Shown: positions 36,080 to 45,055 of the stretch, in pieces
Numbering within the stretch: the stretch's first letter is position 1
Layout: every line of letters begins with the position of its first letter
NCBI RefSeq assembly: GCF_963662885.1
Contig: NZ_OY760065.1
Location: 258,001-322,000 of the forward strand
Source: an uncultured Pseudodesulfovibrio sp.
GTDB lineage: Bacteria; Desulfobacterota; Desulfovibrionia; Desulfovibrionales; Desulfovibrionaceae
Length of the DNA: 64,000 nucleotides
Reading direction: 5' to 3'
Notes under the pieces: generated by a model
Told to the model about the DNA's origin: nothing
Databases searched by the model: none
What the model saw: the letters and a program-made list of their open reading frames with translations, nothing else
Program-made: the position numbers and the translations under genes

Positions 36080-37090
36080 ATGGCCAGCGTCCCTGTCGAC
36101 ATCCCACAAACCCTTCAGGACCTCCTTCCCAAGTGGGCGCATTTCTGCCTGTACGTGGGTCGGTTTGTTGAAGATGAACTCAGCATCGACCTGGAAGGTC
36201 GTCGAGTCCTGGTAGGCCTGTCCGGTGGCGTGGATTCAACCGCCCTGCTTCTGGTTTTGCATTATCTCTCCCAGCGCGCCGGTTTTACGGTCGGCGCCGT
36301 CCATCTAGACCATCAATTGCGTTCGGAGTCCGCCGAGGATGCGGCCTTTGCCCGCTCTCTGTGCGAAAGCCTCGGTATCGACTGTGCTGTGGAGTCACGC
36401 GACGTTGCTCGTCTGGCAGAAGAGCGCGGCGTTGGGCTCGAGGAAGCAGGACGCGAGGCGCGGTATCGGCTCTACGCCGGGTTCTGCGAGTCAAGCCAGT
36501 ACGATTACGTAGCCCTGGGCCATCAATTGGACGATCTGAGCGAAGACGTGCTCATGCGTCTGATTCGGGGTACCGGGTGGCCGGGTTTGTCCGGCATGCC
36601 TGGTTTCGACCCAGCACGCTCTCTCATCCGTCCCCTACTGCTTATCCCAAAGTCCACGCTCAAGGCGTTTGTCACCCATGTGGGTGTTGGTTGGCGTGAA
36701 GATGCGTCCAATGCCGATCCCTCCATGACCCGCAATCGTGTGCGCAATGAGATCCTGCCGCTGATAGAACGGGAGAACCCCGCCTTCTGGCAGTCTGTTT
36801 CTCGATTATGGCGCATCGGCCGCGTGGAACAGGACTTTTGGCAAGGCCTCGAATCCGGGGCTTGTGAAAATCTGGATAATACCCGTCTTGAGTCCCTGCA
36901 TAAGGCGGAACGGTTGCACCTGTACAAGGCGTGCCTGGACCGTCTTGGACCGGGGCAGGTTTTGTCCGATACTTTGTTCAAGCTGGACGAGGCCTGGCTG
37001 GAAAAACACAGTACAGCTGTCTTCCAATTCCCCGGTGATAAAACCGCCACAATCACCGCATCTGGCGTGCTTTTCTCCTCCAAGCATTGA
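36080..37090 (+). CDS. tilS: tRNA(Ile)-lysidine synthetase
   Basis: 336 residues. TilS attaches lysine to C34 of tRNA-Ile(CAU) with ATP. The PP-loop is LVGLSGGVDSTALLLVL near residue 45. Other TilS motifs are VHLDHQLR, GHQLDDLSEDVLMRLIRGTG and EDASNADPSMTRNRVRNEILP. It is shorter than the E. coli enzyme (about 430) and lacks most of the C-terminal tRNA-binding extension, as in some other bacteria. Confidence 0.93.
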   Translation: MASVPVDIPQTLQDLLPKWAHFCLYVGRFVEDELSIDLEGRRVLVGLSGGVDSTALLLVLHYLSQRAGFTVGAVHLDHQLRSESAEDAAFARSLCESLGIDCAVESRDVARLAEERGVGLEEAGREARYRLYAGFCESSQYDYVALGHQLDDLSEDVLMRLIRGTGWPGLSGMPGFDPARSLIRPLLLIPKSTLKAFVTHVGVGWREDASNADPSMTRNRVRNEILPLIERENPAFWQSVSRLWRIGRVEQDFWQGLESGACENLDNTRLESLHKAERLHLYKACLDRLGPGQVLSDTLFKLDEAWLEKHSTAVFQFPGDKTATITASGVLFSSKH

Positions 37091-37185
37091 CTTCCGGGCT
37101 GGCCCGGTATAAGAGCATGTGATCTTTTGCACAATGTGTCGGAATGGCCAGTCGGCATTTCGCTTTTTTATCATCAGGAGGAATT

Positions 37186-37851
37186 ATGAATATTCTGATT
37201 TTCGGCCCCAACGGCTCCGGTAAAGGCACCCAGGGCGACATCGCCAAAGACAAGTACAACCTGGATCACATCGAATCCGGCGCCATCTTCCGCAAGCATA
37301 TCGGCGGCGGCACCGAGCTGGGTATGAAGGCCAAGGAGTACATCAACAAGGGCGAACTGGTTCCTGATGATATCACCATTCCCATGGTTCTGGATGTGCT
37401 CTCCAACTCCAAGAGCGGCTGGCTCCTGGATGGTTTCCCCCGCTCCCTGGTTCAGGGCGAGAAGCTTTGGGAAGCCCTGCAGAAAGACGGCGTGAAGCTG
37501 GACTACGTCATTGAGATCAAGCTGCCCCGCGAGATTGCCAAGGGTCGCATCATGGGCCGTCGCCTCTGTGAAAACAACCCGAACCACCCCAACAACGTCG
37601 GCATTCCGGCCATCGCCCCTGACGGCGACAAGTGCCGCGTCTGCGGCGGTGCCCTGTCCGCCCGTCAGGACGACCAGGACGAAGGTGCCATCGACGTGCG
37701 TCACAACATCTACTACGATGAAGAGACCGGCACCATGGCCGCCTGCAACTACTTCAAGAATCTCAAGGACGCCGACTTCAAGTACATCGAGCTCGACGGC
37801 GAAAAGTCCATCAACGAGATCAAGGAATACCTCATCAGCCAGCTCGCCTAA
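37186..37851 (+). CDS. adk: Adenylate kinase with metal-binding lid
   Basis: 221 residues. It interconverts ATP + AMP and 2 ADP. The P-loop GPNGSGKGTQG lies at residues 7-17, and the AMP site is LLDGFPRS at 80-87. The lid has Cys128-X5-His134-X15-Cys150-X2-Cys153, exactly the spacing of the Zn/Co/Fe-binding lid reported for Desulfovibrio gigas adenylate kinase, rather than the four-Cys lid of Gram-positives. AGGAGG lies directly upstream of ATG 37186. A strong terminator follows. Confidence 0.95.
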   Translation: MNILIFGPNGSGKGTQGDIAKDKYNLDHIESGAIFRKHIGGGTELGMKAKEYINKGELVPDDITIPMVLDVLSNSKSGWLLDGFPRSLVQGEKLWEALQKDGVKLDYVIEIKLPREIAKGRIMGRRLCENNPNHPNNVGIPAIAPDGDKCRVCGGALSARQDDQDEGAIDVRHNIYYDEETGTMAACNYFKNLKDADFKYIELDGEKSINEIKEYLISQLA

Positions 37852-37875
37852 GCGCTGATTGATCGACTATATAAA

Positions 37876-37909
37876 GCCCCTCCGGTCATGCCGGAGGGGC
37901 TTTTTTTTT
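37876..37909 (+). terminator. Terminator after adk
   Basis: A 10-bp stem GCCCCTCCGG / CCGGAGGGGC, a 5-base loop, then nine T residues. Confidence 0.95.
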
Positions 37910-37974
37910 ATCACCGTCACCCTCTGAACCTTACGGAAGAGGACAGCCCCTTCCGCACCTCGCTATTCCATTTC

Positions 37975-38136
37975 CTTTCCCAAAATTTTGGTATGCGCCT
38001 TTACTGGGCCATGCGTTATTTTGTCCTCTGGAAAATGCTCCAGCGGACAACAAAAAAACTATGCACGCCCTGCCCCACGAAGTGGCGTCAAAAAGTTTGG
38101 GAGATGCTTAAGAACCTTTTCCAAAAGGTTCTTGAG
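37975..38136. repeat. Intergenic inverted-repeat element with terminal hairpin
   Basis: Between adk and secF there is no credible gene. CCCAAAATTTTGG (37979-37991) and CAAAAAGTTTGGG (38089-38101) are imperfect inverted copies about 100 bases apart. They are followed by a strong hairpin, CTTAAGAACCTTTT / AAAAGGTTCTTGAG (38107-38136). A region with the same kind of parts lies at 63178-63459. The open frame through this stretch has no protein-like character. Confidence 0.5.
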
Positions 38137-38168
38137 CCGTCGGAGACGACTGCCGGGATAGCGCACAA

Positions 38169-38202
38169 AAAAAGAGGACGGCCATTGGGCCGCCCTCTTT
38201 TT
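38169..38202 (-). terminator. Terminator of the yajC-secD-secF operon
   Basis: A 15-bp stem with one mismatch (AAAAAGAGGACGGCC with its partner at 38188-38202). On the minus strand it ends in a long T run, 20 bases past the secF stop. Confidence 0.9.
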
Positions 38203-38222
38203 AATAGCGTGAGATGAGCCGG

Positions 38223-39284
38223 TTAGGCTTCGACTTCCTCGCGGGTTTCGCTGGGGCCGAATCCGTAGAGGATGGGGCTGGCCACGAAGATCGAGGAGTA
38301 CGTACCAACCGTGATGCCGATGAGCAGCGCCAGGGCGAAGTCATGGATGACCGAGCCGCCCATGACGTACAGGCACAGCACGACCAGGAGCGTGGTGCCC
38401 GAGGTCAGAATGGTACGAGACAGGGTCTGGTTGACGGACAGGTTGATGATCTTGCCGAAGGTCAGCTTGCCCTGCTTGGCGATGGTGTTCTCGCGGATAC
38501 GGTCAAAGACGATGATGGTGTCGTTGAGCGAGTAACCGACGATGGTCAGCAGCGCGGCGATGATGGTCAGGTCGAATTCCTTGTTCATGATGGAGAACAG
38601 GCCGACCGTGATCATGACGTCGTGTATGAGGGCCACAACCGCGCCCAGGGCGTAGTTCAGCTTGAGGTACCAGCACAGGCCCAGGGTGATGACCAGAGCG
38701 GCCAGAATCAGCCAGCCCATGTCCAGGCCGAGCAGGCCGATGCCGTAGACGCCGCCGGCCAGGGCAGCGGCCATGACCGCCGCGGCGGTCCAGCGCTGCT
38801 CGAAGCGGCCGGAGATGTACACGGCGATGAGCAGGACCGCGTAAAACAGAGCCTCAAGGGCCTGGGAACGAAGGTCCGCGCCGACTTTGGGGCCGACCAT
38901 TTCGAGTCGTTGAATCTCGAAGTCGGCCTTGAGGTTGTCGGTGAGCGCCTGGTTGATCTTGGTCCGGACCTCTTCCGAGGTGATGTTCGACGAGGAGGTG
39001 CGGATCAGGTACTCGTGGTCGCCTTCAAGGCCGAGAGTCTGGACGACCAGACCGGGCAGCTTGAGTTCATCCACGGCGTCCTTGATGTCACCCACGCCGG
39101 TGGCCTTGTCGACCTTCACCTGAACGATCATGCCGCCTGCGAAGTCAATGCCGTACTTGGGGCCGCCCTTGATGGCCAGGGAGCCGAGACCGGCCAGGAT
39201 GAGGACCGCCGAGATGATGAAGGCGATCTTCCTGATGCCGATGAAGTCGAGATTGGTATCGGGTTTGATTATTTGAAGTCCCAT
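38223..39284 (-). CDS. secF: Protein translocase subunit SecF
   Basis: 353 residues. SecF works with SecD to drive late steps of protein export using the proton-motive force. Six membrane helices are expected: the first is at about 18-36, and the periplasmic loop contains YGIDFAGGMIVQVKV. The family motif GYSLNDTIIVFDRIRENT is clear near residue 245, followed by ILTSGTTLLVVL. It begins 10 bases after secD. Confidence 0.96.
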   Translation of the reverse strand: MGLQIIKPDTNLDFIGIRKIAFIISAVLILAGLGSLAIKGGPKYGIDFAGGMIVQVKVDKATGVGDIKDAVDELKLPGLVVQTLGLEGDHEYLIRTSSSNITSEEVRTKINQALTDNLKADFEIQRLEMVGPKVGADLRSQALEALFYAVLLIAVYISGRFEQRWTAAAVMAAALAGGVYGIGLLGLDMGWLILAALVITLGLCWYLKLNYALGAVVALIHDVMITVGLFSIMNKEFDLTIIAALLTIVGYSLNDTIIVFDRIRENTIAKQGKLTFGKIINLSVNQTLSRTILTSGTTLLVVLCLYVMGGSVIHDFALALLIGITVGTYSSIFVASPILYGFGPSETREEVEA

Positions 39285-39294
39285 TATCGTCCCC

Positions 39295-40890
39295 CTAGAT
39301 GCTCAGCTTCGCGTTGTCGGCGCGGTGTTTCAGGTACATATCGAACAGGATGCGCGACACGAAGATGGCCGTGAACATGGAGGTGATGATGCCGAGCGTC
39401 AGCGTGACGGCAAAGCCGCGGATCGGGCCCGTACCGAATTGGTACAGGATGATGGCAGCGATGACCGTGGTCACGTTGGCGTCGAGGATGGTCAGGGTAG
39501 CCCTGCCATATCCTTCTTCAACGGCTTGCTTGGCCGAAAGGCCGCGCCTGAGCTCCTCACGGATGCGTTCGTAAATGATGACGTTGGCGTCGACCGCCAT
39601 ACCAATAGTCAGAATGATGCCCGCTATGCCCGGCAGGGTCAGGGTCGCGCCGAACGCGGCCAGACCACCCATGATGAGCATGATGTTCAGGACGAGCACG
39701 GTGTCTGCGACCACACCGCCGAAACCGTAGTAGAGGACCATGAAGGCGAGGACCGCCGCCATGCCTACCATTGCGGACATGATACCGTTGTTGATGGATT
39801 CCTGACCGAGGGACGGACCCACGGCGCGCTGTTCAAGGATGGTCACAGGCGCGGGCAGGGAGCCGGCACGGAGCACAACGGCCAGGTCGCGGGCTTCTTC
39901 ACGAGTGAAGCTGCCGGAGATGGAGGCTTTGCCGCCTGCGATGCGCTCGCGGATGACCGGCGCGGAGTAGACCTTGCCGTCCAGAACGATGGCCATGCGC
40001 TTGTTGACGTTGTCCGTGGTCAGATCGGTAAAGATCTTGGCGCCGCGGGCGTTGAAGGTCAACGAGACGTAGGCGTTGTTCCACTGGTCCAGACGGACCT
40101 GGGCGTCGGATACGTATTCACCAGTCAGGACTGCGTCCTTCTTGAGGACGATGGGCGACTCGCTGTAGCTTCCGTTAGGCTGGCGATGCAGGAGCACGGA
40201 AAGTTCGCGGCCCGGAGCCAGAATGCCCTGCTGCGCTTTCTTCACGTCGGCTGCGTCGTCAACCATCTTGAATTCAAGGTGCGCGGTCTGGCCGATGATC
40301 TTGATGGCCCGTTCAGGGTCTTTCAGACCCGGCAGCTGGACCTGGATGCGGTTGCCCTGCTCCTTGCGGATGTCCGGTTCGGCCACGCCGAACTGGTCGA
40401 TCCTGTTGCGCATGGTCTTGATGGCCTGGTCCATGGTCAGCTTTTCGATGTCGCTACGGTACTTGGCCGGAACGGACAGAACGTATTTGACCTTGTCGCC
40501 GTCAAGCGGGGTGCTCTGTTCGATGGCGAACGGCGTATAATCCTTGATTACTCCCTCAAAGGCGTCTTTCTGTTCTGCCTTGATGAGCGTGACCTCGATC
40601 TCGGATGCGTTCAGGACGGTCGGGCGCAGGATGTAAACTTCCTGCTCACGAGCAGACGCCTTGAGGTCATCGCCGAGACGGGCCAGGTTATTGTCCATGG
40701 CCGTTTTCATGTCCACGCCGAGGGTGAGGTGGATACCGCCCTTCAGGTCAAGGCCGAGGTTGATCCCGTTGCCCGGCAGAATTTTGCCGAGGGCGGAGTC
40801 TTTGACCCCGGGCAGGGACGGGAGCATGAAGGCCAGCCCCACGAGTACGATCAAGAGAGCGAGGATGGCTCTCAAACGCAAACTTTGCAT
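39295..40890 (-). CDS. secD: Protein translocase subunit SecD
   Basis: 531 residues with six membrane helices and the large first periplasmic domain. Signatures: LGLDLKGGIHLTLGVD near residue 45, QLPGLKDPERA, and GMAVDANVIIYERIREE near 440. It lies between yajC and secF in the usual order. AGGGAG precedes ATG 40890. The 130-base gap to yajC contains a short hairpin near 40950-40990 without a T run. Confidence 0.96.
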   Translation of the reverse strand: MQSLRLRAILALLIVLVGLAFMLPSLPGVKDSALGKILPGNGINLGLDLKGGIHLTLGVDMKTAMDNNLARLGDDLKASAREQEVYILRPTVLNASEIEVTLIKAEQKDAFEGVIKDYTPFAIEQSTPLDGDKVKYVLSVPAKYRSDIEKLTMDQAIKTMRNRIDQFGVAEPDIRKEQGNRIQVQLPGLKDPERAIKIIGQTAHLEFKMVDDAADVKKAQQGILAPGRELSVLLHRQPNGSYSESPIVLKKDAVLTGEYVSDAQVRLDQWNNAYVSLTFNARGAKIFTDLTTDNVNKRMAIVLDGKVYSAPVIRERIAGGKASISGSFTREEARDLAVVLRAGSLPAPVTILEQRAVGPSLGQESINNGIMSAMVGMAAVLAFMVLYYGFGGVVADTVLVLNIMLIMGGLAAFGATLTLPGIAGIILTIGMAVDANVIIYERIREELRRGLSAKQAVEEGYGRATLTILDANVTTVIAAIILYQFGTGPIRGFAVTLTLGIITSMFTAIFVSRILFDMYLKHRADNAKLSI

Positions 40891-41020
40891 GAAATCTCCC
40901 TGTAATACAAACTAGTTGCTGCCTGCCTGAGGATTCCATCGACAAACGCAAGCGCGGACCGGGCCACGTTATGCGTGTGGTCCGATCCGCACGGAAGTCT
41001 CAGGTACGGGTGGCAAGAAC

Positions 41021-41386
41021 CTACTTCTTCTTCTTTTTGTCCGTCGCGGGAGCGCCGCCGTCTTTGTCGGCAACAAAACCGCGCTTGATGACAACGTCGA
41101 CGCCTTTGGCGATCTCGATGGTCAGGTTATCGCCGTCGATGTCGGTGATGGTTCCGAGGATGCCGCCGTTGGTCCAGACCTTGTCGCCCTTACGGAGATC
41201 ATCCAGCATGGCCTTGTGGGCCTTCTGCTTTTTCTGCTGGGGGCGGATGAGCAGGAAGTAAAAAATGGCGAACATCAGGACCAGCATGGGCAGCGGGCCG
41301 CCGAGAATGCCGCCGAGGCCGCCTGCGGCGCCGCCATCGCCGCCCGCGGGCGGAGCCATGGCGTAGGCTACGGAATCGAAGAACAT
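41021..41386 (-). CDS. yajC: Sec translocon accessory protein YajC
   Basis: 121 residues. A single membrane helix (about 30-50; PMLVLMFAIFYFLLIRPQQKKQKA spans its end) is followed by a cytoplasmic SH3-like part with GDKVWTNGGILGTITDID and a Lys-rich tail. The start at 41386 is used because GGAGG lies 6-10 bases upstream; an upstream ATG at 41398 sits within the binding site. The gene starts only 43 bases after the glutamate synthase operon ends on the same strand, so read-through is possible. Confidence 0.92.
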   Translation of the reverse strand: MFFDSVAYAMAPPAGGDGGAAGGLGGILGGPLPMLVLMFAIFYFLLIRPQQKKQKAHKAMLDDLRKGDKVWTNGGILGTITDIDGDNLTIEIAKGVDVVIKRGFVADKDGGAPATDKKKKK

Positions 41387-41429
41387 TGGTTCCTCCAAAA
41401 GGTAATGAGTGTTGTATCTTCCCCGCCGT

Positions 41430-42191
41430 CTAGCAAGGGACGTACAGGTTGCCGTACGGCCTGTGCGAAAACGGACGAATTTTCACGAAGTTCTCGCTTA
41501 AAATTGCCTTGCTGTCCAGCTTCAATTCCTTGGCGTATTCATTGACCAACCCTTCGATGACCTCAAGGTCGTCGGAGTCCACGGGGTTGGCCGTAAGCCC
41601 GGGACCAAGCTGGTCTTCGGGAACGGAACCGCGGACGTAGATCACGCCGCCGTGCATGCCCGTTCCGAGACTCCGTCCCGCAATGGGCGCATCAGGCTTA
41701 CCAGAAAACATACCCAAGAGCAAAATAATTCCACCGGCCATATACTCACCGAGGAAGTCTCCCGCCTTGCCGCCGACCACGATCTTGGGTTGGTGCTCAA
41801 GATAAGCTTTCATGTGGATGCCGACACGGTACCCTACGTCGCCCTTGATGAAGATTTCGCCGCCGCGCATGGCATAGCCGATGACGTCGCCGGCCAGGCC
41901 CTCGATTATGATCCGGCCGTCGTCCATGGTGTTGCCCACGCCGTCCTGGGCGTTGTTATGCACGCGCACCTTTGGGCCACGCATGAACGCGCCCAGGTCC
42001 TGGCCGGGAACTCCGTAGATGTCGAAGGTCAGGTCGCCGTCGAGCGCCGTGGCCAGATACCGCTGACCGTTGCATTCCTTGATGGTGAAGTCTGTCACCC
42101 CGTCAGCGACAAGGGCTCGGATTTCCTCGTTGAATTGCTTGTAATACGTCCGCCCTGCAGACAGGGTCTTCTGTTTTCTCTTGGCTGCCAT
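41430..42191 (-). CDS. Glutamate synthase GXGXG-domain subunit (GltB3-like)
   Basis: 253 residues forming the right-handed beta-helix of the glutamate synthase C-terminal domain. Repeated G-x-x-G-x-x-x-G steps occur, such as NTMDDGRIIIEGLAGDVIG and GMHGGVIYVRG. In the split archaeal-type enzyme this domain is a separate polypeptide with a structural role. ATG 42191 directly follows the stop of the amidotransferase gene with GGAGG upstream. It is the last gene of the five-gene operon. Confidence 0.9.
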   Translation of the reverse strand: MAAKRKQKTLSAGRTYYKQFNEEIRALVADGVTDFTIKECNGQRYLATALDGDLTFDIYGVPGQDLGAFMRGPKVRVHNNAQDGVGNTMDDGRIIIEGLAGDVIGYAMRGGEIFIKGDVGYRVGIHMKAYLEHQPKIVVGGKAGDFLGEYMAGGIILLLGMFSGKPDAPIAGRSLGTGMHGGVIYVRGSVPEDQLGPGLTANPVDSDDLEVIEGLVNEYAKELKLDSKAILSENFVKIRPFSHRPYGNLYVPC

Positions 42192-43289
42192 CTAATCCTC
42201 CAGGTCCACGATGACGGGTTCGCCCGCCTTGGGCATCCAGACGCGGTCCAGTTCGGGACAGACGTCGCGCACAGCCGATTCCTCGCTCGACATGAAGACC
42301 ATGTCGTCCTTCTCGGCCACCAGCAGCGGGCGCAGCTTGATGCGGTCGTTGAGCCCCATCAGCCGGGTGTTGTCGGCCACCAGAATGGCGAAGGGACCGT
42401 TCAGCATGGCCGGGCCGTAGGTGGCGCGCAAGGTGGTGTAGAGTTCTTTGTCGTCCTCGTCCATCCGCTCTATCTCGTCCCAGAAAGGCGGGGCAAAGAC
42501 CTTGGCGGCCATTTCCCAGGACAGGCCGTGCTTGCGGATGAGCATGTCCAGCTCGTAGGCCACGACCTCGGTGTCGGTCATCATGGTGCAGAGATAGTCG
42601 TGTTCGCAGAGGTAGCGGCGGTTGATGCCGTAGGAGGATATTTCGCCGTTGTGCACGATGGACCAGTTCAGAATGGTGAACGGATGCGCCCCGCCCCACC
42701 AGCCCGGCGTGTTGGTCGGGAACCGGTTGTGGCCGGTCCAGATGTAGGCACTGTATTCTTCAAGGCGAAAGAAGTCGGCGATATCTTCGGGGAAGCCCAC
42801 ACCCTTGAAGGCGCCCATGTTCTTGCCCGAAGAGACCACGAAGGCCCCGCCAACGGTGGTGTTGAGTTTCATGACCACGGCCACCACGTAATCCTCTTCC
42901 GGCAGTTCGCGGAATTCGTTTTCCGGCTTTTCGGGTACGGTCACGAAATAGCGGTTGAACTTCGGCGGATTGGGAATAGCCAGTGTCCGGCGGGTGGGGA
43001 TGGGTTCATAGAAATGCAGGTCGAAATACCGCTTGAGCATCTCTTCCGAACCTTTGATGGCCGCGTCGTCATCGCACATCATGTGGAAGCAGTACTTTTC
43101 GGCGTGCTCCGGGTAGATGCCGTAGGCTGCGAAGCCGCCGCCCAGACCATTGCCCCGATCATGCATGCAGGTCATGGCCTGAATGGGCATGTCGCCCGGG
43201 ATCAGGCCCCGCTTCTTGTTGATCACGCCGAATATCCCGCAGCCGGAGATATCCTTCTGGAAATCATAATATCTTTCAGGTGCTTTCAT
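42192..43289 (-). CDS. Glutamate synthase amidotransferase subunit (class II, GltB1-like)
   Basis: 365 residues, an Ntn-type glutamine amidotransferase. Cys17 in CGIFGVI would become the N-terminal nucleophile after removal of a 16-residue propeptide. Other catalytic-region motifs are MHDRGNGLGGGFAAYG, HNRFPTNTPGWWGGAHPF and VHNGEISSYG. It supplies ammonia from glutamine to the FMN subunit encoded at 45056-46585. Confidence 0.92.
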   Translation of the reverse strand: MKAPERYYDFQKDISGCGIFGVINKKRGLIPGDMPIQAMTCMHDRGNGLGGGFAAYGIYPEHAEKYCFHMMCDDDAAIKGSEEMLKRYFDLHFYEPIPTRRTLAIPNPPKFNRYFVTVPEKPENEFRELPEEDYVVAVVMKLNTTVGGAFVVSSGKNMGAFKGVGFPEDIADFFRLEEYSAYIWTGHNRFPTNTPGWWGGAHPFTILNWSIVHNGEISSYGINRRYLCEHDYLCTMMTDTEVVAYELDMLIRKHGLSWEMAAKVFAPPFWDEIERMDEDDKELYTTLRATYGPAMLNGPFAILVADNTRLMGLNDRIKLRPLLVAEKDDMVFMSSEESAVRDVCPELDRVWMPKAGEPVIVDLED

Positions 43290-43300
43290 AGCATTGTCCT

Positions 43301-44587
43301 TTAATCAGGTTCGACGACGCCGGGGTTCCAGGTCTCCTTGAAGAACTCGTCAGGCCACATGAGCACATCGGGCTCACCGGCCAGAATCTGCTTCTTGGAA
43401 TCCTCGGGAACGGCCATCTGGAACTTGACGAAGGCGGTGTACATGCCCGCCATGTCGATGTCGCCCACCAGCACGTAACCGACAAGCCGGTCGTTGTGAA
43501 AGACGAGCTTGCGGTAGCTTTTCTTCTTTTCGTCCAGGGAGACGGCCGTATCGTAGGTGTCGTCCCCTTCGGGCGGGTTGACCGTGCCTACAGAGATGGT
43601 CGGCAGGCCGTAGAAGGAAATGGAGTTCATGGCCAGTGACCCGGTAAAGGGAACGTCTTCTCCGGTCATGTTCTTGCCCGCGCAGAAGCCTTGGTTGTAG
43701 GCATTGGTCCAAATGGGGATGACCCGATCGTCGCCGAACAGGAGGTCCTTTGCCTGGGCCACGTCGCCTGCGGCGAAAACGCCCGGGGCGCTGGTGCGCA
43801 TGTGATCGTCCACCTTGATGCCTCGGTCCACGGCAATCCCGGCGTCCTTGGCCAGGTTGTAGTTGGGGACAACACCGATGGCGATGACCACGACGTCGCA
43901 CTGCAGGAAGTCACCGTCGGTCAGGTGCACGCCCTTGAGGTTGCCGTCGTGGTCTCGTTGGATCTCCTTGGCGGAAACCCCGCAACGCACGTTCAGGCCG
44001 ACCTCGGCCAGACGGGTACCGGCCAGGGCGGCCGCGTTTTCGTCAAAGGCCAGGCTCAGGATGCGCGGTGAGAGCTCAAGAATGGTTACGTCCACGCCCC
44101 TGTCGAACAGGGATTCTCCGGCCTTCAGACCTATGAGTCCGCCGCCGATGACAACCGCCCTCTTTATCTCCTTGGCCTTGGATATGAGCGTGTGGGCGTG
44201 GGCCAGGTTGGTGAAGTTGTATACATCCGCTCCGTCCGAACCCGGAATGGGCGGCGTGAACGGGATGCCGCCGGTAGCGATCAGCAGGTTCTCGAATTCA
44301 ACGGTCTCACCCTTGTCCGTGCTCACGGTCTTGGCCTGGGCGTCGATGCCCGTGACCTTGGTGCCGAGCATCAATGAGACGTTGCTCTTGTCGTAGAATT
44401 CCTGCGGCCTGAGCGCCAGCCGGTCCGGGCCGATCTTGCCCGCCAGCAGGTAAGAGATGAGCGGGCGACCGTATGCCGGGGAATCTTCGGCCCCGATGAC
44501 CAGGATCTCGTTTTCGGTGTCGACCTTGCGGATGCCCTCGATGGCCCCGATGGAGGCGATGCCGTTGCCGATGATGACGTATTTCAT
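43301..44587 (-). CDS. FAD-dependent NAD(P)H oxidoreductase
   Basis: 428 residues with two Rossmann folds: an N-terminal FAD site (YVIIGNGIASIGAIEGI) and an NAD(P) site (AVVIGGGLIGLKAGESL) near residue 145. A closing FAD motif, TSAPGVFAAGDVAQ, is near 275. This resembles nitrite-reductase/rubredoxin-reductase-type flavoproteins. Position between the ferredoxin and amidotransferase genes suggests it passes electrons from NAD(P)H to the ferredoxin and then to glutamate synthase. Confidence 0.9.
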   Translation of the reverse strand: MKYVIIGNGIASIGAIEGIRKVDTENEILVIGAEDSPAYGRPLISYLLAGKIGPDRLALRPQEFYDKSNVSLMLGTKVTGIDAQAKTVSTDKGETVEFENLLIATGGIPFTPPIPGSDGADVYNFTNLAHAHTLISKAKEIKRAVVIGGGLIGLKAGESLFDRGVDVTILELSPRILSLAFDENAAALAGTRLAEVGLNVRCGVSAKEIQRDHDGNLKGVHLTDGDFLQCDVVVIAIGVVPNYNLAKDAGIAVDRGIKVDDHMRTSAPGVFAAGDVAQAKDLLFGDDRVIPIWTNAYNQGFCAGKNMTGEDVPFTGSLAMNSISFYGLPTISVGTVNPPEGDDTYDTAVSLDEKKKSYRKLVFHNDRLVGYVLVGDIDMAGMYTAFVKFQMAVPEDSKKQILAGEPDVLMWPDEFFKETWNPGVVEPD

Positions 44588-44596
44588 GATCGCTCC

Positions 44597-45043
44597 CTAT
44601 CTCTCCTCGTATTTCAGGGCCTGGTTCGGGCACGCGGCCACACAGGCCGGGCCTTCTTCACGCCCTTCGCACAGGTCGCACTTGACGATCTTGTTCTCGT
44701 TCGGATGCCTTTTAATGGCGCCGTACGGACAGGCCATCAGGCATGACCAGCAGCCCACGCACTTCTCGCGGTCATAGACCGTACGGCCCGTCTCCGGGTC
44801 CTTGTGCAGGCCGCCCGAGATGCAGGCCGCCACACAGGACGGCTCGTCGCAGTGGCGGCAGGAGATGGCCACGCAGATGTCGCCCTTTTCAAAGACCTTC
44901 TTGCAGGCGGTCAACCCGTCCTTGCCCTGCTCTTCGCGGAACGCGATGATCGGGTCCTTGGATTTGGAGTGGGCGGTGATGCAGGCCACTTCGCAGAGGT
45001 GGCAGCCGATGCAGTATTCTTTGTCCGGATAGACTCTCTTCAT
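44597..45043 (-). CDS. Multi-cluster 4Fe-4S ferredoxin subunit
   Basis: 148 residues with four Cys groups: CIGCHLCEVAC near residue 11, CRHCDEPSCVAAC near 62, CVGCWSCLMAC near 95, and a final CDLCEGREEGPACVAAC. This is the layout of HycB/DmsB-type electron-transfer subunits carrying up to four clusters. In the operon it probably bridges the FAD oxidoreductase and the glutamate synthase catalytic subunit. Confidence 0.92.
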   Translation of the reverse strand: MKRVYPDKEYCIGCHLCEVACITAHSKSKDPIIAFREEQGKDGLTACKKVFEKGDICVAISCRHCDEPSCVAACISGGLHKDPETGRTVYDREKCVGCWSCLMACPYGAIKRHPNENKIVKCDLCEGREEGPACVAACPNQALKYEER

Positions 45044-45055
45044 GATGTCCTCCGT

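Noticed and set aside
37888..38217. Plus-strand 109-codon frame after adk
   Set aside because: It starts inside the adk terminator, crosses the inverted repeat and the secF terminator, and has no protein-like composition.
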